Below, one piece after another: positions 1-9,138 of a stretch of 64,000 nucleotides of DNA. The notes under the pieces were generated by a model. That model searched no databases, was not told where the DNA came from, and saw only the letters and a program-made list of their open reading frames with translations. The position numbers and the translations under genes were made by a program. This DNA comes from Oscillatoria sp. FACHB-1407 (GTDB lineage: Bacteria; Cyanobacteriota; Cyanobacteriia; Elainellales; Elainellaceae): the NCBI RefSeq assembly GCF_014697545.1, contig NZ_JACJSA010000005.1, positions 310,001-374,000 on the forward strand, given 5' to 3'. The stretch's first letter is position 1; the number at the start of each line of letters is the position of its first letter.

Positions 1-281
1 TCATCCCCATCTGCCCCAGATAAAACATCATTACCGATGCCACCTGAGAGCGTATCACTGCCATCTGTTCCAAAGGCAGTGTCGTTTCCAGCATTACCAA
101 AGAAGGTCACACTCGGAACGCCACTCAGGGGAACAGGGTTGACTGTATCGTTTGCAAAACTACCAAACACCGTTACGGGACTATCATCAGTTAGTCTTTC
201 GAGTCGGACGGGTTGCTCACTACTAACTAACAACCCAAATTGTGGACTCGTCGTTCCCGGTGCAACAATGACCTCTGACAC
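1..281 (-). CDS. RTX-type calcium-binding protein, N-terminal part (runs off left edge)
   Basis: The minus strand reads through to the window edge as a protein whose residues from about 60 onward are glycine/aspartate nonapeptide repeats (GNAGNDTAFGTDG, SDTLSGGIGND). This is the calcium-binding beta-roll of hemolysin-type (RTX) proteins, which are usually secreted by type I systems. I chose the GTG at 281-279 because AGGAGG lies 7 bases upstream. There is an in-frame stop further upstream and no ATG before the repeats. The first 55 residues have no recognisable domain and no signal peptide, as expected for type I substrates with a C-terminal signal. The C-terminus lies outside the window, so any catalytic domain is unseen. 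A second RTX protein lies at 17487-18227. Confidence 0.75.
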   Translation of the reverse strand, partial: MSEVIVAPGTTSPQFGLLVSSEQPVRLERLTDDSPVTVFGSFANDTVNPVPLSGVPSVTFFGNAGNDTAFGTDGSDTLSGGIGNDVLSGADGD

Positions 282-1022
282 TAGCACTCCTCCTAGAGGT
301 TTACAACGGCTGCATTCCCACTTGGTATGAAATTGGGATTTACAGCATTTACAGCGATCGCTTTGAGCAAACGCTCATCCGCCTTGGGCAAACGCCCAAT
401 TTTGAGCAGATACTCATGAGTAGCCGAAATGCGTTGTATGAACGCTAAGATGCACAGCGAATGCTGTGTAGATTGAGTTTTTGAGTCGGGGCTAATTCCT
501 CGACCAGAGTAACGACTGGGGCGATCGCTCTACGTCTGCCTAAAGAAGTAGATCAAAAGCGAGAGAAACAACGGCTTTAGGATTAGGGATCAAGGTAGAG
601 AAGGGTTAAAGCATCAATCAGCACGGAGTTAATCGTCACTAATACGGAGAAGTAGGAAGCAGGGATTGGTGAACGATGGCATAAGACTTCATCAACCCCC
701 TCTTGCCAAACCCGATTGAGTGATGAATAATAAGCAGTACAAATGAACTTAGTACAAACTTACTAAGTCAGTCTAAGTACAACTTGTCGTAAATAGGGGT
801 GGGAATTCGGGGTGCAGGGGTGGAACCCCTGACTGGGGGCGAAGCCCCCATACCCCCCTGGTTTTATTTCCAAACCCTATCTGTGAATCACAATACTAAG
901 TCATGCTGATCCGTCTGGCTGACTTTAACGTGAATTCGGGATAAGGATTTCGGCGGTTAAAACTGCCACTCCCATAGCCATGAGATGCACCCAGTTTAGG
1001 ACGTTGAGTTGAGGATTTTGTG
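282..1022. other. Intergenic region with two repeat fragments
   Basis: No convincing gene. The stretch holds HIP1 sites, a full repeat of family A at about 772-898, and a fragment of family B at about 926-972 (the left end of the element seen complete at 6174). The rest shows nothing I recognise. The region separates the divergent RTX gene and the small gene at 1023. Confidence 0.5.
772..898 (-). repeat. Dispersed repeat family A, long form (minus orientation)
   Basis: About 125 bases with GC-rich dyads (GGGGTGGAACCCC, GGGGGCGAAGCCCCC). Its reverse complement matches 31886-32010 over nearly its whole length, including both flanks (one flank reads ACAGATAGGGTTTGG; the other is a TTTACGAC-A/G-AGTTGTACTT stretch). 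Two long copies in opposite orientation and many shorter relatives elsewhere show it is a dispersed element. Confidence 0.7.
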
Positions 1023-1268
1023 ATGCACTTCCCAGTTCAATTTTCAGTAGAAACGATTGACGGCAACCGCCTAGGCAAATTAGCGGTGCCCTACTCGCAG
1101 ATTGCAGATTGGCTCAACTTTCTAGTGGCTCCTCAATATCGAGCCGAAATCGTCTCCGCCGAACAGCAGCGAGAGGGCATCGAAATTTACTTTGAAGCCA
1201 GCGAAGGATTGTATTTATATCTGGATATGCGGCTCAATTGCGATCGCCCGGTTGCTCTCGCAAGTTAA
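1023..1268 (+). CDS. Small hypothetical protein, 81 residues
   Basis: An open frame of cyanobacterial codon use encoding an acidic, soluble small protein with alternating hydrophobic/charged strands (QFSVETIDGNRLGKLAVPY near the N-terminus). There is no membrane segment. A GTG at 1020 immediately precedes the ATG at 1023. I prefer the ATG because GAGG lies 8 bases upstream of it. The stop codon overlaps the stop of the convergent peptidoglycan-binding gene by four bases. I do not recognise the family. It may be a conserved cyanobacterial hypothetical, and the function is unknown. Confidence 0.55.
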   Translation: MHFPVQFSVETIDGNRLGKLAVPYSQIADWLNFLVAPQYRAEIVSAEQQREGIEIYFEASEGLYLYLDMRLNCDRPVALAS

Positions 1269-2860
1269 CGCAAAGCGGCTAAAGTCCGAGCTCCAGCTTT
1301 ACCATCCACAGTTAACCCTTTTGCTCGCTGAAACTCAGCGACCGCCTGCTCGGTAAAGTCACCGTAGTAGCCCGTCATCGGACCATCAAAAAAGCCAGCA
1401 TTGCGGAGTCGATTTTGCAGATCGGCTACAGCCGCGCCACTATCGCCTTTTTCCAAAATGGCTTCGTCATTGGCACCTCTAGTCCGATTTTGCAACGCCT
1501 CTAGCGTCGCTGCATCCACCTTGCCAGTAGCAGGTAACCCATTCTCACTTTGAAACTTGATGACCGCTTGCTCTGTGAGTTGCCCAAAAAATCCGGTAAC
1601 CTGCCCATTTAAGTAATTCGCTTGTTTGAGAGCGGTTTGCAGTGCAGCCACTTCAGGACCACCATCTCCCCGCTCTAAGACATCTCCGGCAGCCAGCGTA
1701 GGTACAGTGGCAGTCGGGGCAGGAGGCGTGGTTGCTGTGGGAGTCTGAGACTGCGTTGGATTGGGTTGAGTCGCATTGGGCTGTGTCGTGTTAGGTTGAG
1801 CCGCGTTAGGTTGAGCCGCGTTAGGTTGAGCCGCGTTAGGTTGAGCCGCGTTAGGTTGAGCCGTGTTAGGCTGAGCACTCGCCTGAGATGTTGGTTGTGG
1901 GCTTGGTCGCTGTGCCGTGTTGGGGCGTTGGTTGCCAGAAGGTTGGTTGGCTTGCGGTTGAGTCTGCTGAGAATTGGGGGATTGCAGCAACGCCCCCAGG
2001 GTTCTCGGTCCGGCTTTGCCATCTATGGTTAGCCCTTTTGCCCGTTGAAATTTCGTAACAGCCTCCTCAGTCAATGAGCCATAAAAGCCCGTCATCGGGC
2101 CTTCAAAGTAGCCTGCATTGCGGAGCCGATTTTGCAGATCGGCTACTGCTGTGCCGCGATCGCCCCGTTCTAACACGCCATTGCTAACGGTTGTGGCGGG
2201 TCCACCCTGACCTGAGGTTGGGCGGTTTGCTGTTCCCGTCTGGCGCAACGCTTTCAACGTTTGAGTTCCCGCTTCACCATCAACGACTAACCCTTTCTGG
2301 TCTTGAAATCGCATCACAGCAGCTTCAGTCAGGCTGCCATAGTAGCCCGTCACAGGACCGTTAAAATACCCCGCGCTGCGGAGCCGATTTTGCAGATCTG
2401 TGACAGCTGTGCCCTGATCGCCGTGTCGGAGGGTGCCTCCTGCGCTGTTACTGGGAGCTTGAACCGCCGCTAATCGGTTTTGCAGAACAGTCAGTGTTTC
2501 GGAGCCAGCAATTCCATCGACAAGCAACCCGTTTTCAGACTGAAAGCGGGCGACAGCCGTTTCAGTTAATTCGCCATAAAACCCCGTCACTGGGCCGTCA
2601 TAATAGCCCGCTTGAATCAGGTCGCTTTGCAGCGTTGTCACATCGGTGCCACTGTCGTTGCGTTGCAGTGCCGATGCTACTCCTGCGGTGCTCAGCACTG
2701 ACAGGCTACAGGCGATCGCCAAAACACTGGTCGCTGTTTGGGCTGAAATTTGGTGCCAATTGATCCCCTCTACGGTTGCAAACTCTACGTCCATCCCATC
2801 TGAAGCAATTTCAGATTCTTCGTATGCAGTAGCCGCATAGAGATAAGCAACGGTTTCCAT
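1265..2860 (-). CDS. Peptidoglycan-binding protein with five PG_binding_1 repeats
   Basis: The 531-residue product begins METVAYLYAATAYEE, a leader typical of a cyanobacterial family, followed by a hydrophobic export segment at about residues 38-60. Five PG_binding_1 modules follow, each with an LQxxL...GYYxGPVTGxYG...AVxxFQ...GLxxDGxAGxxTL pattern: roughly residues 62-125, 145-207, 230-292, 392-455 and 465-530. Between modules 3 and 4 is a Pro/Gln/Ala linker built on tandem AAQPN units. The family binds peptidoglycan in the periplasm; no catalytic domain is present, so a structural or anchoring role is inferred. The ATG at 2860 is chosen because GGAGG lies 8 bases upstream; an upstream ATG at 2884 lacks such a site. 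Confidence 0.85.
   Translation of the reverse strand: METVAYLYAATAYEESEIASDGMDVEFATVEGINWHQISAQTATSVLAIACSLSVLSTAGVASALQRNDSGTDVTTLQSDLIQAGYYDGPVTGFYGELTETAVARFQSENGLLVDGIAGSETLTVLQNRLAAVQAPSNSAGGTLRHGDQGTAVTDLQNRLRSAGYFNGPVTGYYGSLTEAAVMRFQDQKGLVVDGEAGTQTLKALRQTGTANRPTSGQGGPATTVSNGVLERGDRGTAVADLQNRLRNAGYFEGPMTGFYGSLTEEAVTKFQRAKGLTIDGKAGPRTLGALLQSPNSQQTQPQANQPSGNQRPNTAQRPSPQPTSQASAQPNTAQPNAAQPNAAQPNAAQPNAAQPNTTQPNATQPNPTQSQTPTATTPPAPTATVPTLAAGDVLERGDGGPEVAALQTALKQANYLNGQVTGFFGQLTEQAVIKFQSENGLPATGKVDAATLEALQNRTRGANDEAILEKGDSGAAVADLQNRLRNAGFFDGPMTGYYGDFTEQAVAEFQRAKGLTVDGKAGARTLAALR
1795..1866. repeat. 15-base tandem repeat coding for AAQPN units
   Basis: A 15-base unit (GTTAGGTTGAGCCGC on the plus strand) recurs about four to five times nearly perfectly inside the linker of the peptidoglycan-binding gene. 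It encodes five-residue AAQPN units on the minus strand. Length changes here would alter the linker without shifting the frame. Confidence 0.85.
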
Positions 2861-3559
2861 CTTTCTCCTCCAACGAACAATCAAGACAATAAATTCAAAT
2901 TAGAAACCAATCAATACAGAATAATGTTTCTCTGTTGTGTTTAAGAAAGTCGTATAAGGTGCGATCGCACCTTTTATCAATCTCTTACCAATATCTTACG
3001 AATAACTTAGTAATAAAAAATAGCCTATCTCATTTCTTAAGAAATGGAAGCTGACGACCCCTCAAAACCCTATAAATCTATCTATGGCATCGGTCAAGAC
3101 AGATAGGTCAAGACAGGTATTGGAGACAGTGCCCCAACCAAAGGTTTCACCCCTGTCTCCCATCCTAACCAACTCTTAGATTGCAAACCACAGTGGCAGG
3201 CGATCCATCCTGAGTGAATTAATCGACCCATTTAAGTCGTTGATTTAGGTTTGAACTCATAACAGGAAAGAAACCGCTTTTATTTAATGCCAGTCATCTC
3301 TCTATTGCATGACTCCAAATTTTGTAAAGAAACCAACCCACGTTAATTGAGTCCATCTTTTGTGGAGGATTGACTAATACTCGCACTGACATCGGATTGG
3401 CAATTCGCCGCAACAGTAACTATTGAATTCAAACAGAGATTGTTATTGATGATTTGCAGGTTAATAACTGAATAGCACTCCAGATGTAGCGTTTTTAGTT
3501 ATTTGATGAACACTAGAGCAGAGTTTGGGATGACGATTTTGGCAGTTGAAAGCGCAACT

Positions 3560-3655
3560 GTAGCAACTGTCGAGACGGTTAAGACAGGGGAATATGGGGA
3601 CTGCGTTCCCCGACCTTGCCCTAATCAACCCTTCGATGGCTATACAAGCGCAAAA
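3560..3655 (+). repeat. Dispersed repeat family A, short form
   Basis: The segment runs from TGTAGCAACTGTC to GATGGCTATAC around a GGGGACTGCGTTCCCC hairpin and a CCTAATCAACC box, the same order as at 58709-58813. The two copies share the outer TAGC/GCTA ends and the central GC-rich hairpin but differ between them. Confidence 0.5.
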
Positions 3656-4006
3656 TCGACCTGTGTCATTTAGGCAAACCTTTGTTTTTGAGTAGTCTGT
3701 GAATTGACTTTTGGTAAAGGTGGGTTTTGTCGTCAAATCCATTGCAGGGCGCAACCGAGTCTGCTAAATCCGCCCGTACAGTTTGCGGATTTATAGCTGT
3801 AGCCACACCTGATGGGGCGGAGGCGAGCCAGGAAGCTTTCCCAGCATCAGGGTTTGAGCCATTGCCTTTGTCTTAAGCTTTCTGACCAAAGCTATATTAA
3901 ACCCACGATTCTAAATAAAGATAAAACCTTCAGGATGCCAAGCATTATAAGTAGTAAATCATTAAGATACGGATTGCATTCTGACGCAAAGCCGAGAATC
4001 CTAGAT

Positions 4007-4167
4007 AACGTCAGTTTAAGACCCTGGCGAATGAATTCGTGGCTACCGAAGCCAAGTCTGTCCTCGCAGACGACCGAAAATCCAAGGGTTAGACGAACCG
4101 ACGCAAGTCGTTTTAGTCTTATAGCGGCGGTTTCAACCGCCAAAATCCTGATCCCGAATTCACGTTA
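4007..4167 (-). repeat. Dispersed repeat family B (complete, minus orientation)
   Basis: About 160 bases matching, as the reverse complement, the elements at 6174-6336 and 18260-18427. Shared blocks are AACGTGAATTCGGGATCAGGAT, a GGCGGTT...AACCGCC hairpin, GTTCGTCTAACCCTGGATTTTC, a GTCTGCGAAGGCAGAC-like hairpin, and GAATTCATTCGCCAGGGTCTTAA at the far end. It is non-coding and lies between genes in all copies. Confidence 0.75.
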
Positions 4168-4497
4168 GATACCCCCATCAGTATCTAAAAGCTCTGAGGC
4201 AATCCCCATCAGGCATTGTCATCGTCCAGTTGGATGAGTTTTTTGAAGTTGCCTATACTTTTTTCATTTCTTTATACAGTTATGGTAGATTACCTGTGGT
4301 TTTAGTCTTCATTAAAATTCTTTAGGTCATACCATCACCGAACTGGTATTTGAAATGTCACTGGTTCGCCGACTTAGTGAAATGATGAATTAGCCCTCTT
4401 GCTTTGGAGTCAGTTTCATTAACCACAGCCTCTAACGGGATTAACTCAGGGTGCTGAATCAAAACATAGTTCAGTTGTTTCAAATACCCACCAGATA

Positions 4498-5787
4498 ATG
4501 AATTCCTGGTCAGCCACTCACAACACCGCTAACTCTGCTGAACAGCACTTGTATGACTATCTCCTCAAGTGCGTTGAGACAGAAGCACCTGATGAAGTCA
4601 TTGCCACATTTCGCAAGCTGTTTATCGACGCAACAGGTTACAGCGATCGCCCGGTTTGGCAAGCGGTGGAAACAGTGGTTGGTTCTGCTGCGGCAGAACG
4701 GGAGTTCAAATTCGTTTTAAATCGCAGTTGCCATATCCTGATCAACCGCTGGCTAATGCAGCCTCGATTGCATCCCTACATTCCTGAATTGGTAGCTCTA
4801 TTTGAGACAGACCCAAGTGGCTTAGCTTATTCCCGAACCACAAAACGGCTCCGCTCACTGGTGCGCACCTTTGTTGACAGTGAGCAATATCTGGCGTTGA
4901 AGCGGTTAACCCAGATCACCAACCACGCTGAAACCACTCAATATCCGACTGAGGCTCCTCTGGGAACGTTAATCCATCGGTATCCCTGCCTGTATGAGCA
5001 TAGCCTCCTCACAGAAGACAGCACCAACGAACAGCGGCGACGGGTACGGCGTTTGCGCCTTCAGACACAACATCAGTTTGAGTTGGATCTGTCCCAATAC
5101 ATCACCTATCGGCAGCGATGCCACTTGCGAAGCCAACTGGGTGTGCAGTCTGACGAGGGAAACGACTCACAACGCGAGTTAGTTGTAGTTAAAAACCCAA
5201 CCCTGTTGAGCGATCGCCAGCTTGATTTGGCTCTGCGCCAGTTCACAGGCAAGGTGGATAGCACCAATACTCACCGGGATCTCGCCAAGCAGTTTCTCAC
5301 CTACGGTAAGCAAGCCCCCTCCTATCGTCGGTTCAAGCAGGAACTCTATAGCTACTTGATCACATCGGTTGATCCCCGCTATGGCAAATACCATTTCAAC
5401 ACGCAGTTGTCTCAGCATTTGCAGGACACCTTGCCTCATTGTGATGGGCATCAAGTGAGTGATTTTCTCCTCGTTGAAACCTGCAAACGGTTGCTCAACT
5501 TTTTAGTGGTTGAGAGTGCTCAAGAACCGAACCATTCCCGCTTTGTCGATTTGGCGGGCAATATTGGTATTGCCTTCACCGTCAGCTTGCTGCTCAAGAT
5601 CGTGCTGCTCTGTCGTGCGGTCAAACCCTGGCTTGAAAAACGCTTTGCTATTTTGTTTCAACTCCACGAGGGCAACTCAGCCAGCAAGGTTTTGTGGTTG
5701 CTGGAAGCACTAGAGCATCTAAATATCGCATTGGTTACTAACTTCGGGACAATGAGACTGAGTCTGCAAAATAGTTGGGTGACTTAG
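4498..5787 (+). CDS. Hypothetical protein, 429 residues
   Basis: A long frame with normal cyanobacterial codon use and HIP1 octamers. The product is mostly alpha-helical and basic, with Arg-rich stretches (RRRVRRLRLQ near residue 180). One hydrophobic segment lies near residues 355-372 (IGIAFTVSLLLKIVLLC), so it may associate with the membrane late in the chain. I recognise no domain or catalytic motif. The ATG at 4498 has no good ribosome site. It stands alone between two repeat-rich gaps, so context gives no functional clue. It is probably a conserved cyanobacterial protein of unknown function. Confidence 0.7.
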   Translation: MNSWSATHNTANSAEQHLYDYLLKCVETEAPDEVIATFRKLFIDATGYSDRPVWQAVETVVGSAAAEREFKFVLNRSCHILINRWLMQPRLHPYIPELVALFETDPSGLAYSRTTKRLRSLVRTFVDSEQYLALKRLTQITNHAETTQYPTEAPLGTLIHRYPCLYEHSLLTEDSTNEQRRRVRRLRLQTQHQFELDLSQYITYRQRCHLRSQLGVQSDEGNDSQRELVVVKNPTLLSDRQLDLALRQFTGKVDSTNTHRDLAKQFLTYGKQAPSYRRFKQELYSYLITSVDPRYGKYHFNTQLSQHLQDTLPHCDGHQVSDFLLVETCKRLLNFLVVESAQEPNHSRFVDLAGNIGIAFTVSLLLKIVLLCRAVKPWLEKRFAILFQLHEGNSASKVLWLLEALEHLNIALVTNFGTMRLSLQNSWVT

Positions 5788-6073
5788 TGCACATTCAGGA
5801 AACCTTTTTTGCAAGCTTCACTCACCCCTCATCCCCCAAGTGGCTACGGTGTATACCGATCTCCGCTCTTTTCCAAATAATTGGAGAACCAGGCATTGGG
5901 GGAGTTGCCCTCAAACCCCCTAGCAGAAGGTGTTTGAGTTAACCCAAGGACGTGCTTCGCGTCGATTCCAAGTCCGGGTTTGACGAGGGCTTAAAGTCCC
6001 CCAGGATTGGGGGATTTAGGGGGCTGAGAGGACTTGTGTGTACACGGTAGCCCAAAATGGGGAGAGGAATTTA

Positions 6074-6172
6074 ATACCAATTTGAATTGGCTTTGCTGCA
6101 CATGATTCCGTAAGGGCGTTTCGCGAAACGCCCCTACCCAGGGATCTGCCACAATCAAACATTAAATCGGTA
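6074..6172 (-). repeat. Dispersed repeat family C (complete)
   Basis: About 100 bases. The core palindrome is GGGCGTTTCGCGAAACGCCC, flanked by ATACCAATTTGAATTGG on one side and AATCAAACATTAAATCGGTAT on the other. The same order, inverted, is found at 30000-30068 and 52061-52157. Core-only copies lie at 17425, 25197 and 38006. Confidence 0.8.
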
Positions 6173-6173
6173 T

Positions 6174-6336
6174 AACGTGAATTCGGGATCAGGATTTCGG
6201 CGGTTAAAACCGCAGCCATAAGAGCAAAACCAACCTGCGTCGGTTCGTCAAACCTTGATTTTCCGGAGTCTGCATCGGCGGACTTCGCTCTAGTAGCCGT
6301 GAATTCATTCGCCGGGCTCTTAAACCGAACTGACGT
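6174..6336 (+). repeat. Dispersed repeat family B (complete)
   Basis: Begins AACGTGAATTCGGGATCAGG and ends CCGAACTGACGTGAATTT, so the termini share ACGTGAATT as a direct sequence. Internal hairpins are GGCGGTTAAAACCGC and the GTCTGCATCGGCGGAC region. It starts one base after the family C copy ends, suggesting that one inserted next to the other. Confidence 0.75.
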
Positions 6337-6590
6337 GAATTTAGGGTGAAGGTGCATTGGATTAACGCACAGCAGGTTAACTACAACTGCAATAGCTGTA
6401 CGGGTTTAACAATGCCAAACCCCTCCACAAAAATTGCATCTTGTTTAATCCATAATCCTCAGGATCACAGATCAACATCAAACAATCGTCATATTTCTGG
6501 AGTTGTCGAGAGATTGCTTGCTAAAATCGCTGCAATACGAATGAGTCCAATTCAAGCGCAGTTGATAGTCATACCATTCTGACGAACAGG

Positions 6591-8096
6591 ATGGGTTTAA
6601 ACGTAGAGTTCATCCGAACTCGATCCGCAATGCATTCAAAACCCTTAAAGTTCACATTTCCGATCAAAGCTGACAATGCAGAAGGGGCGATCGCCCAATT
6701 GTCGAGTCGCTTCTTGAAGGCGACCCGCAGCGGATGCAAGGTGGTTCAAGAGCCAACCGATTTCGCCCTGTTGGACTTGTGTAAACCGTTAATTGAGGAT
6801 TGGAAAAGCGGTAAGGTTGCCTTTACCAATGGTGAGATCACATTAACCTTCACATCCGGCAAATTGGCACGAGAAGCCGATGTGTTGGTCTATAACCCCA
6901 CGGAAGGCGATCGCTTCTTGTACACCGGGCAAAGCATTGCCTCAACTCCGCAGCAGTTGCCGATCACAGGAGTGATGGATCACGAAGCGATCGCCCAGTT
7001 GACTCAACCACTCCAGACCCTCGTTGAAGCCCTAACTCAACTTACAGAACATCAGCGATCGGTCGAAGCTCGACTCCAGACCTTATCGCTGCATCCTCAG
7101 ACAGTTGAGCAGAAAGACATTCCCAACCATCTGCAATCTCTCCTTCAATCTCTGTTCGCTGCCCAAGCCGATACGTTTAACCAACACCTTCAAAATGCTC
7201 TAGAGGTTCAAGCGGCCACCTTCGCCCAGATTCTCTCCAGTCAGATCACATCAACCGCATTGCACTTCAATAAACGACTGGATGCTATACAAACACAACT
7301 CGATCAACTGGCAGCCCAACTGAGAGACTTAGGAGAACTCACCGAACCGATTCAGGTTCCACAAACCGATACAGAGTGGTTGACCCTGATAAAACAAGCC
7401 TGGGGTATGGTGGGTGACTACGAGCAATATAGCCTCAGTCATCGCCTTGCCAATGCAGAAACTCCTTTGTTTGCCGTGCCCGATTGGGTGGCGTTGTGTG
7501 AATTTGACTGGGCGCGCAAGCTAGCACCGACCCTGGCATTTCTCTACGACCTGATCCATGGAGATAACGGCATTGGCTATAGCGGAGCCGACATTTTGCA
7601 GCAGTTTGGTCGCCATGTGGATGCTCAAACTGGAGAACCCTATTACATCTATCACCAGGGGGGCTTCACTGCCTATGAAGCTCTGTGGCAAACAGCAAGT
7701 AATGTAGAGCATTCGTGGTTGCCAGAGTTGCAACGCCTGAGTGCCCGCCTCGCCAACCGCCATCACGATATTTTTGAGCTGTTTGGTTGGGAACCAGAGG
7801 CGATCGCCTCCCTCGACAGTGTGGTGAAACGCGCCACCTATCAACGCCAATCGGGACGACAAACCACCTCCGAACCCCACAGCCACGCTCACCCTAAACC
7901 CAATACCATCAGCGACTATCTCGCCATTTTAAATATTGGTCCCTTTACGCCCATCACGTTGGAACTGGTCAAACGCGCCTATAAGCAAGCGATGAAAACG
8001 GCTCACCCCGATACCGGAGGCAGCAAAGAGAAAGCTCAACGGGTGAATGAAGCGTATGAAGCGGTGTTGAAACACTATTTCCCACAAGCGACGTGA
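6591..8096 (+). CDS. J-domain protein with N-terminal coiled region, 501 residues
   Basis: The last 65 residues form a DnaJ-like domain: LELVKRAYKQAMKTAHPDTGG, with the invariant HPD followed by GGS, then NEAYEAVLKHYF. J-domains stimulate Hsp70 (DnaK) ATPase. Residues 145-265 are Gln/Leu-rich and likely coiled-coil; residues 265-450 form a separate globular region I do not recognise. There is no signal peptide or membrane segment, so it is probably cytosolic. The tail position of the J-domain argues against a classical DnaJ (no G/F region or zinc ribbon) and suggests a client-specific co-chaperone. The ATG at 6591 has only AGG close by; an internal ATG at 6630 is an alternative start. Confidence 0.75.
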   Translation: MGLNVEFIRTRSAMHSKPLKFTFPIKADNAEGAIAQLSSRFLKATRSGCKVVQEPTDFALLDLCKPLIEDWKSGKVAFTNGEITLTFTSGKLAREADVLVYNPTEGDRFLYTGQSIASTPQQLPITGVMDHEAIAQLTQPLQTLVEALTQLTEHQRSVEARLQTLSLHPQTVEQKDIPNHLQSLLQSLFAAQADTFNQHLQNALEVQAATFAQILSSQITSTALHFNKRLDAIQTQLDQLAAQLRDLGELTEPIQVPQTDTEWLTLIKQAWGMVGDYEQYSLSHRLANAETPLFAVPDWVALCEFDWARKLAPTLAFLYDLIHGDNGIGYSGADILQQFGRHVDAQTGEPYYIYHQGGFTAYEALWQTASNVEHSWLPELQRLSARLANRHHDIFELFGWEPEAIASLDSVVKRATYQRQSGRQTTSEPHSHAHPKPNTISDYLAILNIGPFTPITLELVKRAYKQAMKTAHPDTGGSKEKAQRVNEAYEAVLKHYFPQAT

Positions 8097-8216
8097 GAAA
8101 AGGGAGTGGGGAATGGGTGTAGGAGTGCGGTTAGGTTCTACAAACTAACCATGGTTGACAAATGGTAAATAATGGATGACTAATGACGATTGGAGATTGA
8201 CTGCTATTTAAACCAT

Positions 8217-8408
8217 ATGCAAAGTGAATTGGGCTTTATCACAAAATTGTTTTTGATCTCACTGGGAGGGGCGATCGCCATTAAATACATCGCCCCCCAT
8301 CTGCCGATCTCAGCATCGACGGGAGGCGTGTTGGTTAGTGTATTTTTACCCAGTGTTGCGATGGCAATGATTTTGGGATGGCGCGCACAGCAAGCGAAAG
8401 CCCGCTAG
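8217..8408 (+). CDS. Small two-span membrane protein, 63 residues
   Basis: The frame encodes MQSELGFITKLF, then two hydrophobic stretches (about residues 9-25 and 33-54) separated by a short Pro/Ser loop, and ends with a basic tail (RAQQAKAR). An upstream TTG at 8190 would extend it by nine residues, but the ATG at 8217 is more natural. HIP1 sites inside and codon use match the neighbours. It converges with the amino acid transporter ATPase gene, 7 bases apart. Function unknown. Confidence 0.5.
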   Translation: MQSELGFITKLFLISLGGAIAIKYIAPHLPISASTGGVLVSVFLPSVAMAMILGWRAQQAKAR

Positions 8409-8415
8409 TTAGGCT

Positions 8416-9138
8416 CTACAGCATCTTTTCGAGAAACTGCTTGGCGCGTTCAGTACGAGGGTTCTTGAAGAATTCATGGGGGGGCAGGTCTTCCACCAAT
8501 TTACCCTGATCTAAGAACAAAATCCGGTTCGCCACTTCGCGAGCAAAGCCCATTTCGTGGGTCACGATTGCCATAGTGATTCCAGTTGTGGCGAGGTCTT
8601 TCATAACCTCCAACACCTCTTTCACCATTTCAGGGTCAAGAGCAGAGGTCGGTTCATCAAACAACATCACTTCCGGTTCCATAGCCAGAGCACGGGCGAT
8701 CGCCACCCGTTGCTTTTGCCCACCAGACAACCGAGATGGGTATACATGCGCTTTTTCAGACAAACCTACCCGCTCCAACAGTTCATAAGCTTTGTCACAA
8801 GCCTGATTCTTTGGGAGTTTCTTAACTTTGAGGGGAGCGTAGGTGATGTTTTCTAAAACTGTTTTATGCGGAAACAGATGGAAGTGTTGAAACACCATGC
8901 CAATGTTTTGCCGCACGGCTGAAATATCCGTTTTGGGATGAGTAATATCCTTATCCGCGATATAAACCCTGCCCCGTGTTGGTACCTCTAGCAAATTAAT
9001 GCACCGCAACATGGTGGATTTACCAGAACCAGATGGCCCAATAATGGCAACCACTTCCCCTTTTTTGATCTCAGTCGAAATGTCTTTTAAGACATCCAAC
9101 TTACCAAAGGATTTACATAAAAACTCAACTCTAATCAC
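8416..9138 (-). CDS. glnQ: Polar amino acid ABC transporter, ATP-binding subunit
   Basis: A 240-residue ATPase of the GlnQ/HisP type. Visible motifs are Walker A GPSGSGKS (34-41), Q-loop Gln84, signature LSGGQ (137-141), Walker B VMLFDEP (157-163) and the H-loop histidine in IVTHEMGFA. The [11 protein letters not shown] stretch is typical of polar amino acid importers. The gene overlaps the permease gene by eight bases (8 bp shared at 9131-9138), so the two are co-translated. It drives uptake through the permease at 9131-9859 with the binding protein at 10031-10855. Substrate (glutamine, glutamate or another polar residue) cannot be fixed from sequence; the symbol reflects the subfamily. Confidence 0.9.
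   Translation of the reverse strand: MIRVEFLCKSFGKLDVLKDISTEIKKGEVVAIIGPSGSGKSTMLRCINLLEVPTRGRVYIADKDITHPKTDISAVRQNIGMVFQHFHLFPHKTVLENITYAPLKVKKLPKNQACDKAYELLERVGLSEKAHVYPSRLSGGQKQRVAIARALAMEPEVMLFDEPTSALDPEMVKEVLEVMKDLATTGITMAIVTHEMGFAREVANRILFLDQGKLVEDLPPHEFFKNPRTERAKQFLEKML

Larger units (their letters stand above)
2861..4497. other. Long intergenic region with repeats
   Basis: About 1.6 kb with no gene I can support. It contains family A-like palindromic stretches at about 3118-3185 and 3560-3655 and a complete family B element at 4007-4167 (minus orientation). The short open frames that overlap these repeats follow the repeat sequence and have no ribosome sites. The stretch 2880-3060 upstream of the peptidoglycan-binding gene is AT-rich and should hold its promoter. 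4170-4497 shows nothing recognisable. Confidence 0.5.
5788..6590. other. Intergenic region made largely of repeats
   Basis: About 800 bases without a supportable gene. 5840-6060 contains palindromic CCCCCTAG and GGGGGATT boxes plus GTGTACACGGTAGCCC (a similar box recurs near 60685). A family C element at 6074-6172 directly abuts a family B element at 6174-6336, a composite of two repeat types. The short frames over this stretch are read through repeats and are not genes. Confidence 0.55.

Noticed and set aside
37-330. Plus-strand 97-codon frame at the left edge
   Set aside because: It is the shadow of the RTX gene on the minus strand, whose Gly/Asp repeats give the open frame.
1675-2032. Frames on both strands with LTRLN or LSRVR tandem residues
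   Set aside because: They translate the AAQPN-coding 15-base repeat in other frames; the in-frame gene on the minus strand explains them.
3461-3754. Minus-strand 97-codon frame in the long gap
   Set aside because: It runs through a family A repeat, has no ribosome site and no family-like composition.
3812-4168. 118-codon plus frame and 83-codon minus frame
   Set aside because: Both overlap the family B element; similar frames occur at other copies of the repeat, so the repeat makes them.
6016-6357. Minus-strand 113-codon frame
   Set aside because: It spans the abutting family C and B elements and has no coding evidence.
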